A stretch of DNA of 47,807 nucleotides from Avimicrobium caecorum (GTDB lineage Bacteria; Bacillota; Clostridia; Oscillospirales; Ruminococcaceae), in assembly GCA_904394705.1 (NCBI GenBank), contig CAJFNJ010000020.1, forward strand, positions 1 to 47,807. The letters run 5' to 3'. Shown one piece after another: positions 32,574-40,869 of this stretch; the stretch's first letter is position 1; the number at the start of each line of letters is the position of its first letter. A program made the position numbers and the translations under genes. The notes below the pieces were generated by a model, which had not been told where the DNA came from, searched no databases, and saw only the letters and a list, made by a program, of their open reading frames with translations.

Positions 32574-33269
32574 TTACAGCTCGCCGATGGCGGTTTCCTG
32601 CTTGGATACTGTGATCTCCAGGTTTCCGTTGCGGCAGCGCAGCCGGTCAATGAGTGATTTTTCCGTGCGGCTGTCCCGCAGGGTGATGTTGTAGGTCAGC
32701 CGGAACAGGCTGCCCATATTGGTGGTTTTCACCGAGGTCAGTTCATATTCCCGGGTGAATTCCCGCAGCGGCTCGTCAAAGACATCGCTGTAATCCAGAT
32801 CCTCGGGGATGGTGATGTGCAGGGTCTTGTAGAGGGAAGCGCCGCCGTCGGCTTTGGCGCTCAGCATCCGGAAGAGCAGTTCGGCGCCGCCCAGCACCAG
32901 GGTGCAGAGCACGGCGTAGCCCAGATAGCCCATGCCGGCGATGAGACCGGCTGCCATTGCCAGGAAGATGGCACAGATTTCCCGGGCGGTACCGGGAGCG
33001 GAACGGAACCGCACCAGGCTGAAGGTACCGGCAACCGCCACACCGGTGCCCACATTGCCGTTGACCATCATAATGACCACGCAGACCACAGCAGGCAGCA
33101 GGGCCAGAGTGACCACAAAGCTGCGGGTATAGCGGGTATGGTACTGGTAGAGGGCAGCCAGGATCAGGCCGATGCCCAGGGAAACGCCCAGGCAGGTGAG
33201 AAACTCCGCCGGGGTAATGATGACGGTCATATCGGTATCGAACAGACCGCGGAACAGGTTGTCAATCAT
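32574..33269 (-). CDS. DUF4956 membrane protein
   Basis: This 231-residue protein has four TM helices in its first 140 residues, with the DUF4956 signature AGTFSLVRFRSAPGTAREIC in the loop between them, and a soluble C-terminal domain of about 90 residues. Its function is unknown. It is commonly encoded beside VTC-type polymerases. AGGAGG lies 8 nt before the ATG, which overlaps the VTC gene by 8 bp; the next gene starts 21 bp after its stop. Confidence 0.88.
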   Translation of the reverse strand: MIDNLFRGLFDTDMTVIITPAEFLTCLGVSLGIGLILAALYQYHTRYTRSFVVTLALLPAVVCVVIMMVNGNVGTGVAVAGTFSLVRFRSAPGTAREICAIFLAMAAGLIAGMGYLGYAVLCTLVLGGAELLFRMLSAKADGGASLYKTLHITIPEDLDYSDVFDEPLREFTREYELTSVKTTNMGSLFRLTYNITLRDSRTEKSLIDRLRCRNGNLEITVSKQETAIGEL

Positions 33270-33981
33270 GGAAAGAGCCTCCTCGAACAGATCGGTACAG
33301 GAACTTCTGATAGGCAGTTCCGTATTTGGAAAATGAAGTCTGATAGATGTGGAAACGGGTCAGCACCGAGGTGAGCCATAATGGCAGACCGCCGGGGGTC
33401 TTGAGTTCCATCAGGGTGCAGCCCTCCGGGAGGAGCGAAACGCCGTAGATCTCCGAACCCAGGGAAAAATCCCGGTTCCGGCAGAGGATATTCTCATCAA
33501 AGGTGACGCGGAAATCACTGCCGTCGGTCATGCGGAAGGCCTCCCGTTCATAGGAGAGGAAGGCGGTGGGCCGCAGGGGCGCATAATAGTTCCGGAAGTA
33601 TTCGATCTCATCGGCGATCTGGGACTGAAGCGGCAGAGGGGTGTTCTCCCGAAAGCTCTGGAGGGCTTCCTGTTCGGGCAGCACCACCCGCCGTTTGTAG
33701 ACCACCGACTGGTATTTCTTTTTCAGCTCCACAAACACCGGGTCATCCGGACGGGCCGGCTGATAGCTCCGGATTCGCAGTTTTTCCTTATAGGCTGGTT
33801 TTTCCAGCGAACGGCGGATCAGACGGAAGGAGTCCGTATCAAAATAGACATTGCGGATGGTGGTGCGTCCATACTCATCCAGCTCCATATAGGGACTCAT
33901 CGCCTGGAGGACCGCCTCCTTTTCCCGGGCACCGAGCAGGTATTTGATTTCATATCGCTGCATAGTGGTGATGCAGGCCAT
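33262..33981 (-). CDS. VTC domain protein (polyphosphate polymerase-like)
   Basis: This 239-residue soluble protein has the VTC tunnel-fold pattern: RYEIKYLLG at the start, RNVYFDTDSFRL, KEKLRIRSY, VFVELKKKYQSVVYKRRV and LMELKTPGGLPLWL. In yeast the VTC domain makes polyphosphate. Bacterial members next to DUF4956 have no proven product, so the activity here is inferred. AAGGAGG lies 9 nt before the ATG at 33981. It is the first gene of the operon, with TTTAAG repeats in front. Confidence 0.85.
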   Translation of the reverse strand: MACITTMQRYEIKYLLGAREKEAVLQAMSPYMELDEYGRTTIRNVYFDTDSFRLIRRSLEKPAYKEKLRIRSYQPARPDDPVFVELKKKYQSVVYKRRVVLPEQEALQSFRENTPLPLQSQIADEIEYFRNYYAPLRPTAFLSYEREAFRMTDGSDFRVTFDENILCRNRDFSLGSEIYGVSLLPEGCTLMELKTPGGLPLWLTSVLTRFHIYQTSFSKYGTAYQKFLYRSVRGGSFHD

Positions 33982-34017
33982 GGCGGGTCGCCTCCTTGTG
34001 TTTTTTGGAATGAGGTT

Positions 34018-34072
34018 ATTATAGATCGCTAACCCTAACCAAACTTAAAATCAGGGCTTAAATTTACTTAAA
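34018..34072 (-). promoter_or_regulatory. VTC operon promoter with three TTTAAG direct repeats
   Basis: A perfect -10 TATAAT lies at 34023-34018 (minus strand). TTTAAG occurs three times upstream, at 34049-34044, 34062-34057 and 34072-34067, starts 13 and 10 bp apart, with the nearest repeat at the -35 position. This one-turn spacing is typical of OmpR/PhoB-type regulators such as the one encoded at 35410-36084. Confidence 0.6.
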
Positions 34073-34106
34073 ATTCCAATTCAGGGACAAAGCGGCCTGC
34101 CCAGGG

Positions 34107-34142
34107 GCAAAAAAACAGCCTGCTGACCAAAGCCAGCAGGCA
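34107..34142 (-). terminator. Terminator of the two-component system
   Basis: On the minus strand GCCTGCTG (34141-34134) pairs with CAGCAGGC (34125-34118) and runs into TGTTTTTTTG. Confidence 0.85.
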
Positions 34143-34165
34143 GATAGATACTATGCAATACAGGA

Positions 34166-35413
34166 TCAGTTCACCGGCAGGGTGACGGTGATCCGCAGGG
34201 AATGCCCGTCCTCGGTGGAGGCGGAGATCCGTCCCCGGTGGGCAGCGGTGATGGCTGCGGCAATGGAGAGCCCCAGCCCATAGCCTCCGGTCTGGGAGTT
34301 GCGGGAGCTGTCGGTGCGGTAGAACCGGTCAAACAGATGGGCAAGATGTTCCCTTTCCATCACAGGACAGGTATTGTACACCGAGAGGTGCAGGTTTTTC
34401 CCCTGACGCCCCAGCTCCAGCGAAATGGTGCCGCCGGGTTCGGAGTATTTCAGGGCGTTGTCCAGCAGGATGGAGAGAAGCTGCCGCAGGGATTTTTCAT
34501 CGCCCTTGTAGGAGAGCATCGGCTCGATCCGGCTGGTGAAGGTCTTTTCCTGGGTACGGGCCAGGGCCTGGAAGGAGCGCACCATCTCCTCTGCCAGATC
34601 CGAGATGGGGAATTCGATTATGGCAACGGGCGCCCGGTCCTCCTCCATCCGGGAGAGCAGGATCAGGTCGTTGGTGAGTTCTGTCAGCCGCCGGGTCTGG
34701 GTCTGGATGTCGGTGAGCCATTCATTCTCCCCGAGATCCATCGACAGGATCTCCGCATCGGCGTCAATGACGGTCAGCGGGGTTTTCAGCTCATGTCCGG
34801 CGTCGGTGATGAACCGCTTCTGCTTTTCATAGCTTTCCGCCACCGGTTTGATGATCCGCCCCGAGAGCAGGATCAGCAGGAACAGCACCGCCAGCATACC
34901 GCCGAAGCAGACCCCGATGCCGGTGAGCATGAAGTTGCGGTAGGAATCCAGACTCCGTCCGCAGTCCAGGAAGATGATCTGATACCCCTGGTCATTGGCG
35001 TGAACCAGGTAGCGGTAATCCCCCAGGAAGCCCCGGGTGCTCTGTTTTTCCCAGATGGTGCGGGCGAATTCCATGGCAGTTTCACTGTCAATGGCGGTGA
35101 TCCGTCCGGTGTTGGTGGACAGGGTCACCCCTTCTTCATTGAGCTGGACGGTGAAATAGCGGGTTTCATAGGGGAGTTCCGGAGAGAACTGCCGGATCTT
35201 GTCCGGCTTGCCGGGAACCCGTCCCTCCAGGATAAAATCCTCGGATTTGGGGAAGACACCGCCGTTATCCTCCAGAATGGAGAGGGTGAAATCGGCATTG
35301 TCGGTGAGATTCTGCCAGCTGACCACCGCCATGGTTCCCATGATGACCGTCAGTACAATGAAGAGCGACAGCATGGACACTGCCACCAGCCGGATGCGCA
35401 GGCGCCGGATCAT
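34166..35413 (-). CDS. Sensor histidine kinase
   Basis: This 415-residue kinase has a TM helix near its N terminus (about 8-32), an extracellular domain of about 120 residues, a second TM (about 163-187), then the dimer/phosphoacceptor domain with the H box TDAGHELKTPLTVIDADAE (His near 208) and an ATPase domain with N box LLDNALKYSE and G box GGYGLGLSIA. The start at 35413 is chosen because it overlaps the regulator stop as ATGA. The signal is unknown. Its neighbours suggest that it controls the VTC operon just downstream. Confidence 0.93.
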   Translation of the reverse strand: MIRRLRIRLVAVSMLSLFIVLTVIMGTMAVVSWQNLTDNADFTLSILEDNGGVFPKSEDFILEGRVPGKPDKIRQFSPELPYETRYFTVQLNEEGVTLSTNTGRITAIDSETAMEFARTIWEKQSTRGFLGDYRYLVHANDQGYQIIFLDCGRSLDSYRNFMLTGIGVCFGGMLAVLFLLILLSGRIIKPVAESYEKQKRFITDAGHELKTPLTVIDADAEILSMDLGENEWLTDIQTQTRRLTELTNDLILLSRMEEDRAPVAIIEFPISDLAEEMVRSFQALARTQEKTFTSRIEPMLSYKGDEKSLRQLLSILLDNALKYSEPGGTISLELGRQGKNLHLSVYNTCPVMEREHLAHLFDRFYRTDSSRNSQTGGYGLGLSIAAAITAAHRGRISASTEDGHSLRITVTLPVN

Positions 35414-36084
35414 GCGATCTCCTCCAGACAGTAGCCCACATTCCGGGTGGCACGGATCTGGATATTGGCGCCCAGGGCCGAGAGCTTCTTGCGCAGGTAG
35501 GAGATGTAGACCCATACCACGCTGATCTCGGTTTCGCTGTCATAGCCCCAGATCTTTTCCATCAGCCGTTCAGCGGAGATCAGGTTGCCGGGGTTCTGCA
35601 TCAGCAGCTCCAGGATCTGGAACTCCCGGTTCGCCAGCCGGAAGCTGCCGGTGGGGGACGAGAGCTCGTAGGTGCGCTGATCCATGGTGATATTGCCCAT
35701 CTGCAGCACCGAGCTGGTCTGGCTGGACTGGGCCCGGGTCATGGCCCGGATGCGTGCCAGCAGTTCCCGGGAATGGAACGGCTTGGTGAGATAGTCATTG
35801 GCACCGCTGTCCAGTCCCAGCACCTTGTCGTCCACCTCTGATTTGGCAGTGAGGATCAGTACCGGGATCTTGCTTCCCCGGCTCCGCAGTTCCTTGAGCA
35901 CCGTGATGCCGTCCTTTTTGGGCATCATGATATCCAGGATCACACCGTCATAGTTATCCGCCGCCAGATATTCCAGAGCGGCTTCTCCGTCATATACTGT
36001 ATCCACCGAATAATTGCTTCGCTCCAGAATGGTGGCGAGCGCTTTGGACAGGGCTCTTTCATCTTCTGCCAGCAGCAGCCGCAT
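35410..36084 (-). CDS. OmpR-family response regulator
   Basis: This 224-residue DNA-binding regulator has a receiver domain with acidic pocket Glu7/Asp8, phosphoacceptor Asp51 (VILDIMMP) and conserved Lys (YLTKPF), followed by an OmpR/PhoB winged helix (REFQILELLMQNPGNLISAE; VWVYISYLRKKL). The ATG at 36084 has GGAGGG 6 nt upstream. It overlaps the kinase gene by 4 bp. OmpR-type regulators bind direct repeats, which are found in front of the VTC operon. Confidence 0.95.
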   Translation of the reverse strand: MRLLLAEDERALSKALATILERSNYSVDTVYDGEAALEYLAADNYDGVILDIMMPKKDGITVLKELRSRGSKIPVLILTAKSEVDDKVLGLDSGANDYLTKPFHSRELLARIRAMTRAQSSQTSSVLQMGNITMDQRTYELSSPTGSFRLANREFQILELLMQNPGNLISAERLMEKIWGYDSETEISVVWVYISYLRKKLSALGANIQIRATRNVGYCLEEIA

Positions 36085-36266
36085 ATATATCCCTCCAGTC
36101 ATCAGTAGTCTCCGGCATGGAGCCGGAATTTCCAGTTTCCAGTATATACCGTCCGCTTTAATTGTAGTTAAAAAGTGGATTTTCGGCTCTGATACCTTAT
36201 TTTAGTACAGTTTCGCCGGGATGTCATGCGGTGCGGGGACAGCTTTCCTTTTGGGACGATCCGCTG

Positions 36267-36272
36267 TATAAT
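36267..36272 (+). promoter_or_regulatory. Promoter of the vanW-like gene
   Basis: A perfect TATAAT with a weak -35 (TTTCCT, 36244-36249) 17 bp upstream. The leader is about 36 nt. Confidence 0.55.
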
Positions 36273-36314
36273 GGACATAGACAGATGCCGCTGCACGGGC
36301 AAGGAGGAAGTACC

Positions 36315-37154
36315 ATGAAACGAAAACTGTTCTGTGAAATATCCCCGCTGACCTACCGCATTTCCACCAAGAAGGAGATTCTGATGCGGAAAATCCGGGA
36401 TCTGCCGCTCCGGGGGAAGTTTGCCCGGGTCAAGCAGGAGGAACTGCTGCCGGTGCGGATCAAAAAGCACGCCTCCCTGATCCGGCGGCGGCTGGGAAAT
36501 GTGGATATGCAGCTGCAGGAGAACAAGGCGGTGAACCTGAGCCTGGCAGCCCCCTGTATTGATCGGGTGCTGATCCGTCCCGGGGAGATCTTCTCCTTCT
36601 GGACGCTGGTGGGCGATCCCTCAGCCCGGCGTGGGTTCCGGGACGGCCTGGTGATCGCCGGCGGCAAGACCAGCAGCGGCGTGGGCGGCGGCATGTGCCA
36701 GTTCACCAACCTGATCCACTGGATGGTGCTGCACAGCGATCTGGACATCATCGAGCATCACCACCATGACGGTATGGATCTGTTCCCCGATTACGGACGG
36801 CAGATTCCCTTCGGCACCGGCACCTCCATCCTGTACAACTATCTGGACTACCGCTTCCAGAACAATACCGACCGCACCTATCAGCTCACCGTCTGGACGG
36901 ACGGGGAGTACCTGCATGGGGAACTGCTGGCGGATCGTCCCCAGCAGTGCAGCTATCACATCGAGTGCCGCAATGAGTTCTTCTCCCGGGAGGAGGACGG
37001 AGTCTACCGCAATAATGAGATCTGGCGGCACAAGATCGATGTCCATACCGGCGAGGAGGCAGAGGCCGTGCTGCTGCGCCGCAACCACGCCAAAATTGCC
37101 TATGATCCCGCCGGTCTGACGGTGGTGGATCTCAGAAAGGAGAAGCAGTCATGA
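36315..37154 (+). CDS. VanW family protein
   Basis: This 279-residue protein has the VanW core: LIRPGEIFSFWTLVGDPSAR, GGKTSSGVGGGMCQFTNLIH and HHHHDGMDLFPD, with a Gly/Cys/His-rich site that looks catalytic or metal-binding. VanW occurs in some vancomycin-resistance loci but its role is unknown; here it has no signal peptide and no resistance genes nearby. AAGGAGG precedes the ATG. It overlaps the next gene by 4 bp (ATGA). Confidence 0.9.
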   Translation: MKRKLFCEISPLTYRISTKKEILMRKIRDLPLRGKFARVKQEELLPVRIKKHASLIRRRLGNVDMQLQENKAVNLSLAAPCIDRVLIRPGEIFSFWTLVGDPSARRGFRDGLVIAGGKTSSGVGGGMCQFTNLIHWMVLHSDLDIIEHHHHDGMDLFPDYGRQIPFGTGTSILYNYLDYRFQNNTDRTYQLTVWTDGEYLHGELLADRPQQCSYHIECRNEFFSREEDGVYRNNEIWRHKIDVHTGEEAEAVLLRRNHAKIAYDPAGLTVVDLRKEKQS

Positions 37155-37933
37155 CCGACCCGCAGAGCTGGCAGAGAGAATGGGCCCGGCAGCTCCGGGA
37201 GGAGAACCGCTGGCGCCGTAAGGCGCTGCACCGGCAGCCCGGGGAATTGCAGGCCCGGATCGCTGAAAAAGTGCCGGAGACGGTGCGTGATACGCTGACT
37301 GCCGCCTTTGGGGCAGCGTTTTCCGCCGCGCTGGCGGGAGAACCTCTGCTGCGCCGCACAGCCTCCCCGAAAGCGGAGGCCCGCCGGCTGGCCCGGGCTG
37401 AGGAACAGCTCCGGACGCCGGAACGGTTCAGCTCGGTGCGGGGAACCGGACGCTCGGCGGTGTTCTCCGCTGCCGCGGCTTCGGCTGTGCGGGGTTCGGG
37501 GCTGGGACTGCTGGGCATCGGCCTGCCGGATATTCCGCTCTTTGCGGCGTCCCTGCTGCGCAGCCTGGGACAGATCGCCCGGGGCTATGGCTACATCACC
37601 TCCACCCGCAAGGAGCGCCGGATCATGCTGCTGGTGCTGGACGCCGCCCTCACCGGGGGAATGGAGTACCCGGCGCTTTCCGACCAGCTGGATCAGGCGC
37701 TGTCCGGGACCGAGCTGACCGGCCTTTCGGAACAGGAGCTGGCGGACCGGGTGGCCGGCAAGCTGGCGGAAGAACTGCTGGCAGCCAAATTTCTTCAGGG
37801 AATCCCGCTGGCAGGCGCTGTGGGCGGTGTGCTGGACAGCCGCCTGACCGCCCGTCTGCTGGACTATGCCGCCCTCAAGTACAACCGCCGGTTCCTGCTG
37901 GACCATCGCCCGGCCGGGGCCGCAGGACTGTGA
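37151..37933 (+). CDS. EcsC family protein
   Basis: This 260-residue protein matches the EcsC family in its C-terminal half: GSGLGLLGIGLPDIPLFAAS, SLLRSLGQIARGYGY and AGKLAEELLAAKFLQGIPLA. Three or so hydrophobic segments suggest membrane association. EcsC in Bacillus is linked to an ABC exporter, without a known function. The first 90 residues are Arg/Ala-rich. It is coupled to vanW through an ATGA overlap and closed by the terminator at 37940-37983. Confidence 0.8.
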   Translation: MTDPQSWQREWARQLREENRWRRKALHRQPGELQARIAEKVPETVRDTLTAAFGAAFSAALAGEPLLRRTASPKAEARRLARAEEQLRTPERFSSVRGTGRSAVFSAAAASAVRGSGLGLLGIGLPDIPLFAASLLRSLGQIARGYGYITSTRKERRIMLLVLDAALTGGMEYPALSDQLDQALSGTELTGLSEQELADRVAGKLAEELLAAKFLQGIPLAGAVGGVLDSRLTARLLDYAALKYNRRFLLDHRPAGAAGL

Positions 37934-37939
37934 TTTTAC

Positions 37940-37983
37940 CCCGCCTTCCGGCAGGTTTTTCCGCCCCGGAAGGCAGTTTTTTC
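37940..37983 (+). terminator. Terminator of the vanW-ecsC operon
   Basis: GCCTTCCGG (37943-37951) pairs with CCGGAAGGC (37966-37974), then AGTTTTTT. The loop is 14 nt. Confidence 0.8.
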
Positions 37984-37986
37984 GCC

Positions 37987-38015
37987 TTTACAAAGAACAT
38001 ATGTTCGTTTATAAT
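37987..38015 (+). promoter_or_regulatory. dinB promoter with LexA (SOS) box
   Basis: TTTACA (37987-37992), 17-bp spacer, perfect TATAAT (38010-38015). The spacer contains GAACATATGTTC (37995-38006), a perfect match to the Gram-positive LexA core GAACNNNNGTTC, with a G after it as in the full consensus. A bound LexA would cover the promoter. Confidence 0.88.
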
Positions 38016-38050
38016 AGAGGTAACGAAACGCCGGAAGGGAGGAAAGGCTC

Positions 38051-39301
38051 ATGGGAAAGGAACGGGTGATCCTGCACTGTGACCTCAATAATTTCTATGC
38101 GTCGGTAGAATGCCGGTACGATCCCCGGCTGCGGGAAGTGCCCATGGCAGTGGGCGGTTCGGAGGAGAACCGGCATGGCATCGTGCTTGCCAAAAACGAG
38201 CTGGCAAAGCAGTTCGGCATCAAGACAGCGGAAACCCTCTGGCAGGCCCGGCAGAAATGTCCGGAACTGGTGGTGGTGCCGCCCCACTACGAGCGCTACT
38301 ATGAGGTATCCCGGGCAGCCCGTGCCATCTATGCCCGGTACACTGACCGCATCGAGCCTTTCGGCATCGACGAATGCTGGCTGGATATGACCGGCAGCAC
38401 CCTGTTGTTCGGCAGCGGGCGGGAGATTGCCGAACGCCTGCGCCGGGAGGTGCGGGAGGAACTGGGAGTGACCATTTCGGTGGGGGTCTCCTTTAATAAG
38501 GTATTTGCCAAGCTGGGCAGTGACCTCAAAAAACCGGACGCGGTTTCGGAGATCCCGCCGGACCGGTTCCGGGAGATTGTCTGGGGGCTGTCGGCCCGGG
38601 AGATGATCGGTGTGGGGGATTCCACAGCCCGGCGCCTGGAGTCCATGGGGGTGTACACCATCGGACAGCTGGCCCGGTTTGACCGGAAGCTGCTGGGCAA
38701 AAAGCTGGGCAAGCACGGCGATGCCCTGTGGCAGTGCGCCAACGGGGAGGATCGCTCGCCGGTGGCGCTGGAAAACGCCGAAGAGGAAGTGAAGAGCGTG
38801 GGCAACTCGGTGACCTGTCCCCGGGATCTGCAGACCGCCGGGGAAGTCTGGTCGGTGCTGCTGCTGGTGGCGGAGTCGGTCTCCCGGCGGCTGCGGGAAA
38901 AGCAGCTCTGTGCCGGACTGGTGACGGTCACCATCAAGGATAGCCGCTTTGGCTATACCGAACACAGCCGGCGCCTGGAATACAGCTGCCGGGATTCCAC
39001 CGATCTGGCCCGGGCGGCGATGGAGGCCTTTCAGGAGCGGTACCGCTGGGATCGTCCGGTGCGGGCGGTGGGACTGCGTGCCACCGAGCTCACCGATGAG
39101 GGGGAGGCCGCCCAGATCAGCCTGTACAGCGGATTTTCCGAGGCCTGCCGCCGGGAGGCAGTGGAGAGCCGGGTGGATCAGCTGCGGCAGAAGTACGGCA
39201 GGGAGATCATCCGGCGGGCGGTGCATCTGGAGGAGGAGCAGCGCAGCCATCGGTTCCACGGCAGCGATCCCGACCCGATGCCCACCTTCCACAGCCGGTA
39301 G
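38051..39301 (+). CDS. dinB: DNA polymerase IV (Y family)
   Basis: This 416-residue translesion polymerase has the palm motifs HCDLNNFYASVECR (metal Asp) and GIDECWLDMTGS (Asp-Glu pair), the finger segment VGVSFNKVFAKLGSDLKKPD (20 residues), the HhH thumb region IGVGDSTARRLESMGV, and a little-finger domain. The length fits bacterial Pol IV; I see no clear clamp-binding motif at the C terminus. GGAGG lies about 9 nt before the ATG. The LexA box in its promoter says that it is SOS-induced. Confidence 0.95.
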   Translation: MGKERVILHCDLNNFYASVECRYDPRLREVPMAVGGSEENRHGIVLAKNELAKQFGIKTAETLWQARQKCPELVVVPPHYERYYEVSRAARAIYARYTDRIEPFGIDECWLDMTGSTLLFGSGREIAERLRREVREELGVTISVGVSFNKVFAKLGSDLKKPDAVSEIPPDRFREIVWGLSAREMIGVGDSTARRLESMGVYTIGQLARFDRKLLGKKLGKHGDALWQCANGEDRSPVALENAEEEVKSVGNSVTCPRDLQTAGEVWSVLLLVAESVSRRLREKQLCAGLVTVTIKDSRFGYTEHSRRLEYSCRDSTDLARAAMEAFQERYRWDRPVRAVGLRATELTDEGEAAQISLYSGFSEACRREAVESRVDQLRQKYGREIIRRAVHLEEEQRSHRFHGSDPDPMPTFHSR

Positions 39302-39327
39302 AAAAATGCAGTCCGGTGCGGACAGCC

Positions 39328-39356
39328 TTGCAAAAGCGGCCCGGCTATTGTAAGAT
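39328..39356 (+). promoter_or_regulatory. Promoter of the ProC-like gene
   Basis: TTGCAA (39328-39333), 17-bp spacer and TAAGAT (39351-39356). There is no clear terminator between dinB and this promoter. Confidence 0.7.
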
Positions 39357-39409
39357 GGAAGAGTAAGATCCCGGCGGGCAGATCTGCCGGGCACAGGAGG
39401 GACAGCGGC

Positions 39410-40540
39410 ATGGACGAGAAGATCTTTATCATCGGATTCGGATTCATCGGGCGGTATCTGGCGCCCTGTTATGAGGCTCTGCTGGGGCAGCCCGGCCCGG
39501 GAAATGTACTGGCGGTCAAGGCCAGCACCCGGGGACTGGAGGAGCTGCGGCAGCAGTATCCCTACGCCATTTCGGTGGGGGATACCGCAGCTGTGCTGGA
39601 GCGGGAGCATCCCAGCATTCTGGTGCTGTGTCCGCCGCCCACCGAGGTGCCGGGCATTGTCCGGGAGATTCTGGCACCCTACTTTGAGCGGTGCCGCCGG
39701 GAGGGGAGAAAACTCCCGGTGATCTACACCTTTGCCCCCACACCGGCAGCGGACTGGTTCCGGGACGAGCTGGGGGAGGGGACACTGGCAGCCAAGATCC
39801 TGCCCAATGTGGTGGACCGCATCGGCTCCATCAACATGGCGCCCATCGGCACCAACTTCATCTCCCTGGACCCCCGGGCTCCTTGGCCGGAGGCGGAGCG
39901 GGAAAAGCTCTGCCGGTTCCTCTCGCCTTTCGGGGAGAATATCTTCCTCACCGATGACGATTCCCTGGCGCTGCTGGCAGTGAAGATCACCGCCCACATC
40001 TTCTACGAGATCAGCTTCTCGGTGGCGGATGTCTGCGGGAGCCGGGGCATCCCGGTGACACTGGCCCAGCTGGGTTCGGCAGTGCGGGCGGCCCGGTTCT
40101 CGATGCCCGACTGTCAGCTGCCCCAGCTCTGTCCCTGCGGCTATGACGGCCTGCCCGACCGGGTGGCGGAGTTCATGCGGCGGCTCACCCTGGCCTGGTA
40201 TGCCGGCATCGAAGCCTATGCGGGCAGCCTTTCCTACACCATTCCGCTGGAAACGGTGCGGCATATCAACTCCCTGTCCTTTGAGCTGAATGTGCTGCCG
40301 GTGCAGCTGGAGACCCGGGAAAAACTCCATGAGAACACCCGCAACCACGGCACCAAGGGCGGTGTGCTGGAAAAGGGGTGCATCTTCTTTGAACGGTACC
40401 TGCGCCATCCGCTGGAGGAGATGACCGCCCGGGTTCTGGACGGGGAGTGGGAGGAGGACTTCTTCGACTTTGTCCAGGGCATGAGCTATACCATTTCGCT
40501 GGCGGCATACCGGCAGTCCTACCGGCTCACCGGACGGTAA
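39410..40540 (+). CDS. NAD(P)-binding, pyrroline-5-carboxylate reductase-like protein
   Basis: This 376-residue protein starts with a Rossmann nucleotide motif (IFIIGFGFIGRYLAP) and has the ProC-like strand-loop ILVLCPPPTEVPGIVREILAP and ILPNVVDRIGSINMAPIGTN (20 residues), equal to the RxMPN region of ProC. Beyond residue 170 it is helical and much longer than ProC (about 270 residues). The GFIGR start lacks the usual third Gly spacing, but a dinucleotide fold is clear. The substrate is unknown; it may be a reductase of an amino or imino acid. GGAGGGA lies 9 nt before the ATG. Confidence 0.65.
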   Translation: MDEKIFIIGFGFIGRYLAPCYEALLGQPGPGNVLAVKASTRGLEELRQQYPYAISVGDTAAVLEREHPSILVLCPPPTEVPGIVREILAPYFERCRREGRKLPVIYTFAPTPAADWFRDELGEGTLAAKILPNVVDRIGSINMAPIGTNFISLDPRAPWPEAEREKLCRFLSPFGENIFLTDDDSLALLAVKITAHIFYEISFSVADVCGSRGIPVTLAQLGSAVRAARFSMPDCQLPQLCPCGYDGLPDRVAEFMRRLTLAWYAGIEAYAGSLSYTIPLETVRHINSLSFELNVLPVQLETREKLHENTRNHGTKGGVLEKGCIFFERYLRHPLEEMTARVLDGEWEEDFFDFVQGMSYTISLAAYRQSYRLTGR

Positions 40541-40618
40541 AATCCCGGGACAAAACGACAGAGGATCTGCTTTGGAAAGCCCGGAATGACAGAGATCCTT
40601 CTCTTTTATATTCAAAAG

Positions 40619-40642
40619 GAACAGCGGAATGCTGTGTTTTTA
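40619..40642 (+). terminator. Weak terminator after the ProC-like gene
   Basis: ACAGC pairs with GCTGT around GGAAT and is followed by GTTTTTAT. The rest of 40541-40703 holds nothing that I can identify. Confidence 0.5.
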
Positions 40643-40703
40643 TCCCAAAACCACCGGGAAATTGTCGGGGACGATGAACTTTTCCGGGAGGATTTTCCAG
40701 CGG

Positions 40704-40732
40704 TTTACAAATCGGATGGTTTATGTTAAGAT
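40704..40732 (+). promoter_or_regulatory. Promoter of the MATE leader
   Basis: TTTACA (40704-40709), 17-bp spacer and TAAGAT (40727-40732). Transcription should begin near 40740, leaving a leader of about 130 nt before the MATE gene. Confidence 0.75.
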
Positions 40733-40786
40733 TCAGTTACAGCCCTTCCGCAGCGGCGGAAGCAGCGCTGTGAAAAGTGAAAAAAG

Positions 40787-40858
40787 ATGAGTTCGGCCCT
40801 TTTTCCGTTTGACCGATGCCCTTTCGGGCTGCCAACGAAGAGAGGGCCTTTTTGGTGA
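40787..40858 (+). CDS. Candidate leader peptide of the MATE gene
   Basis: An ATG-to-TGA reading frame of 23 codons encodes a peptide starting MSSALFPFD and ending KRGPFW, rich in Phe, Pro and Arg. It covers the entire terminator hairpin and stops 11 nt before the MATE start. A ribosome that stalls or moves inside it would open the hairpin. The upstream site (GTGAAAAAAG) is a weak ribosome binding site. It is too short to prove by composition, so this is a proposal. Confidence 0.5.
   Translation: MSSALFPFDRCPFGLPTKRGPFW
40795..40853 (+). terminator. Attenuator terminator in the MATE leader
   Basis: GGCCCT (40795-40800) pairs with AGGGCC (40843-40848), which is followed by TTTTT. Inside the loop a smaller GCCC-TTTC-GGGC hairpin forms. 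An upstream hairpin (TTCCGC/GCGGAA, 40745-40760) lies in the same leader. The terminator sits between the promoter and the MATE ribosome binding site, so it must be bypassed for expression. Confidence 0.7.
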
Positions 40859-40869
40859 GAGGAGCGTAT

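Noticed and set aside
40816..40869. N-terminal extension of the MATE protein from an upstream ATG
   Set aside because: It would overlap the terminator stem and lacks a ribosome site; the ATG at 40870 has AGGAG at the right distance and gives a normal MATE N terminus.
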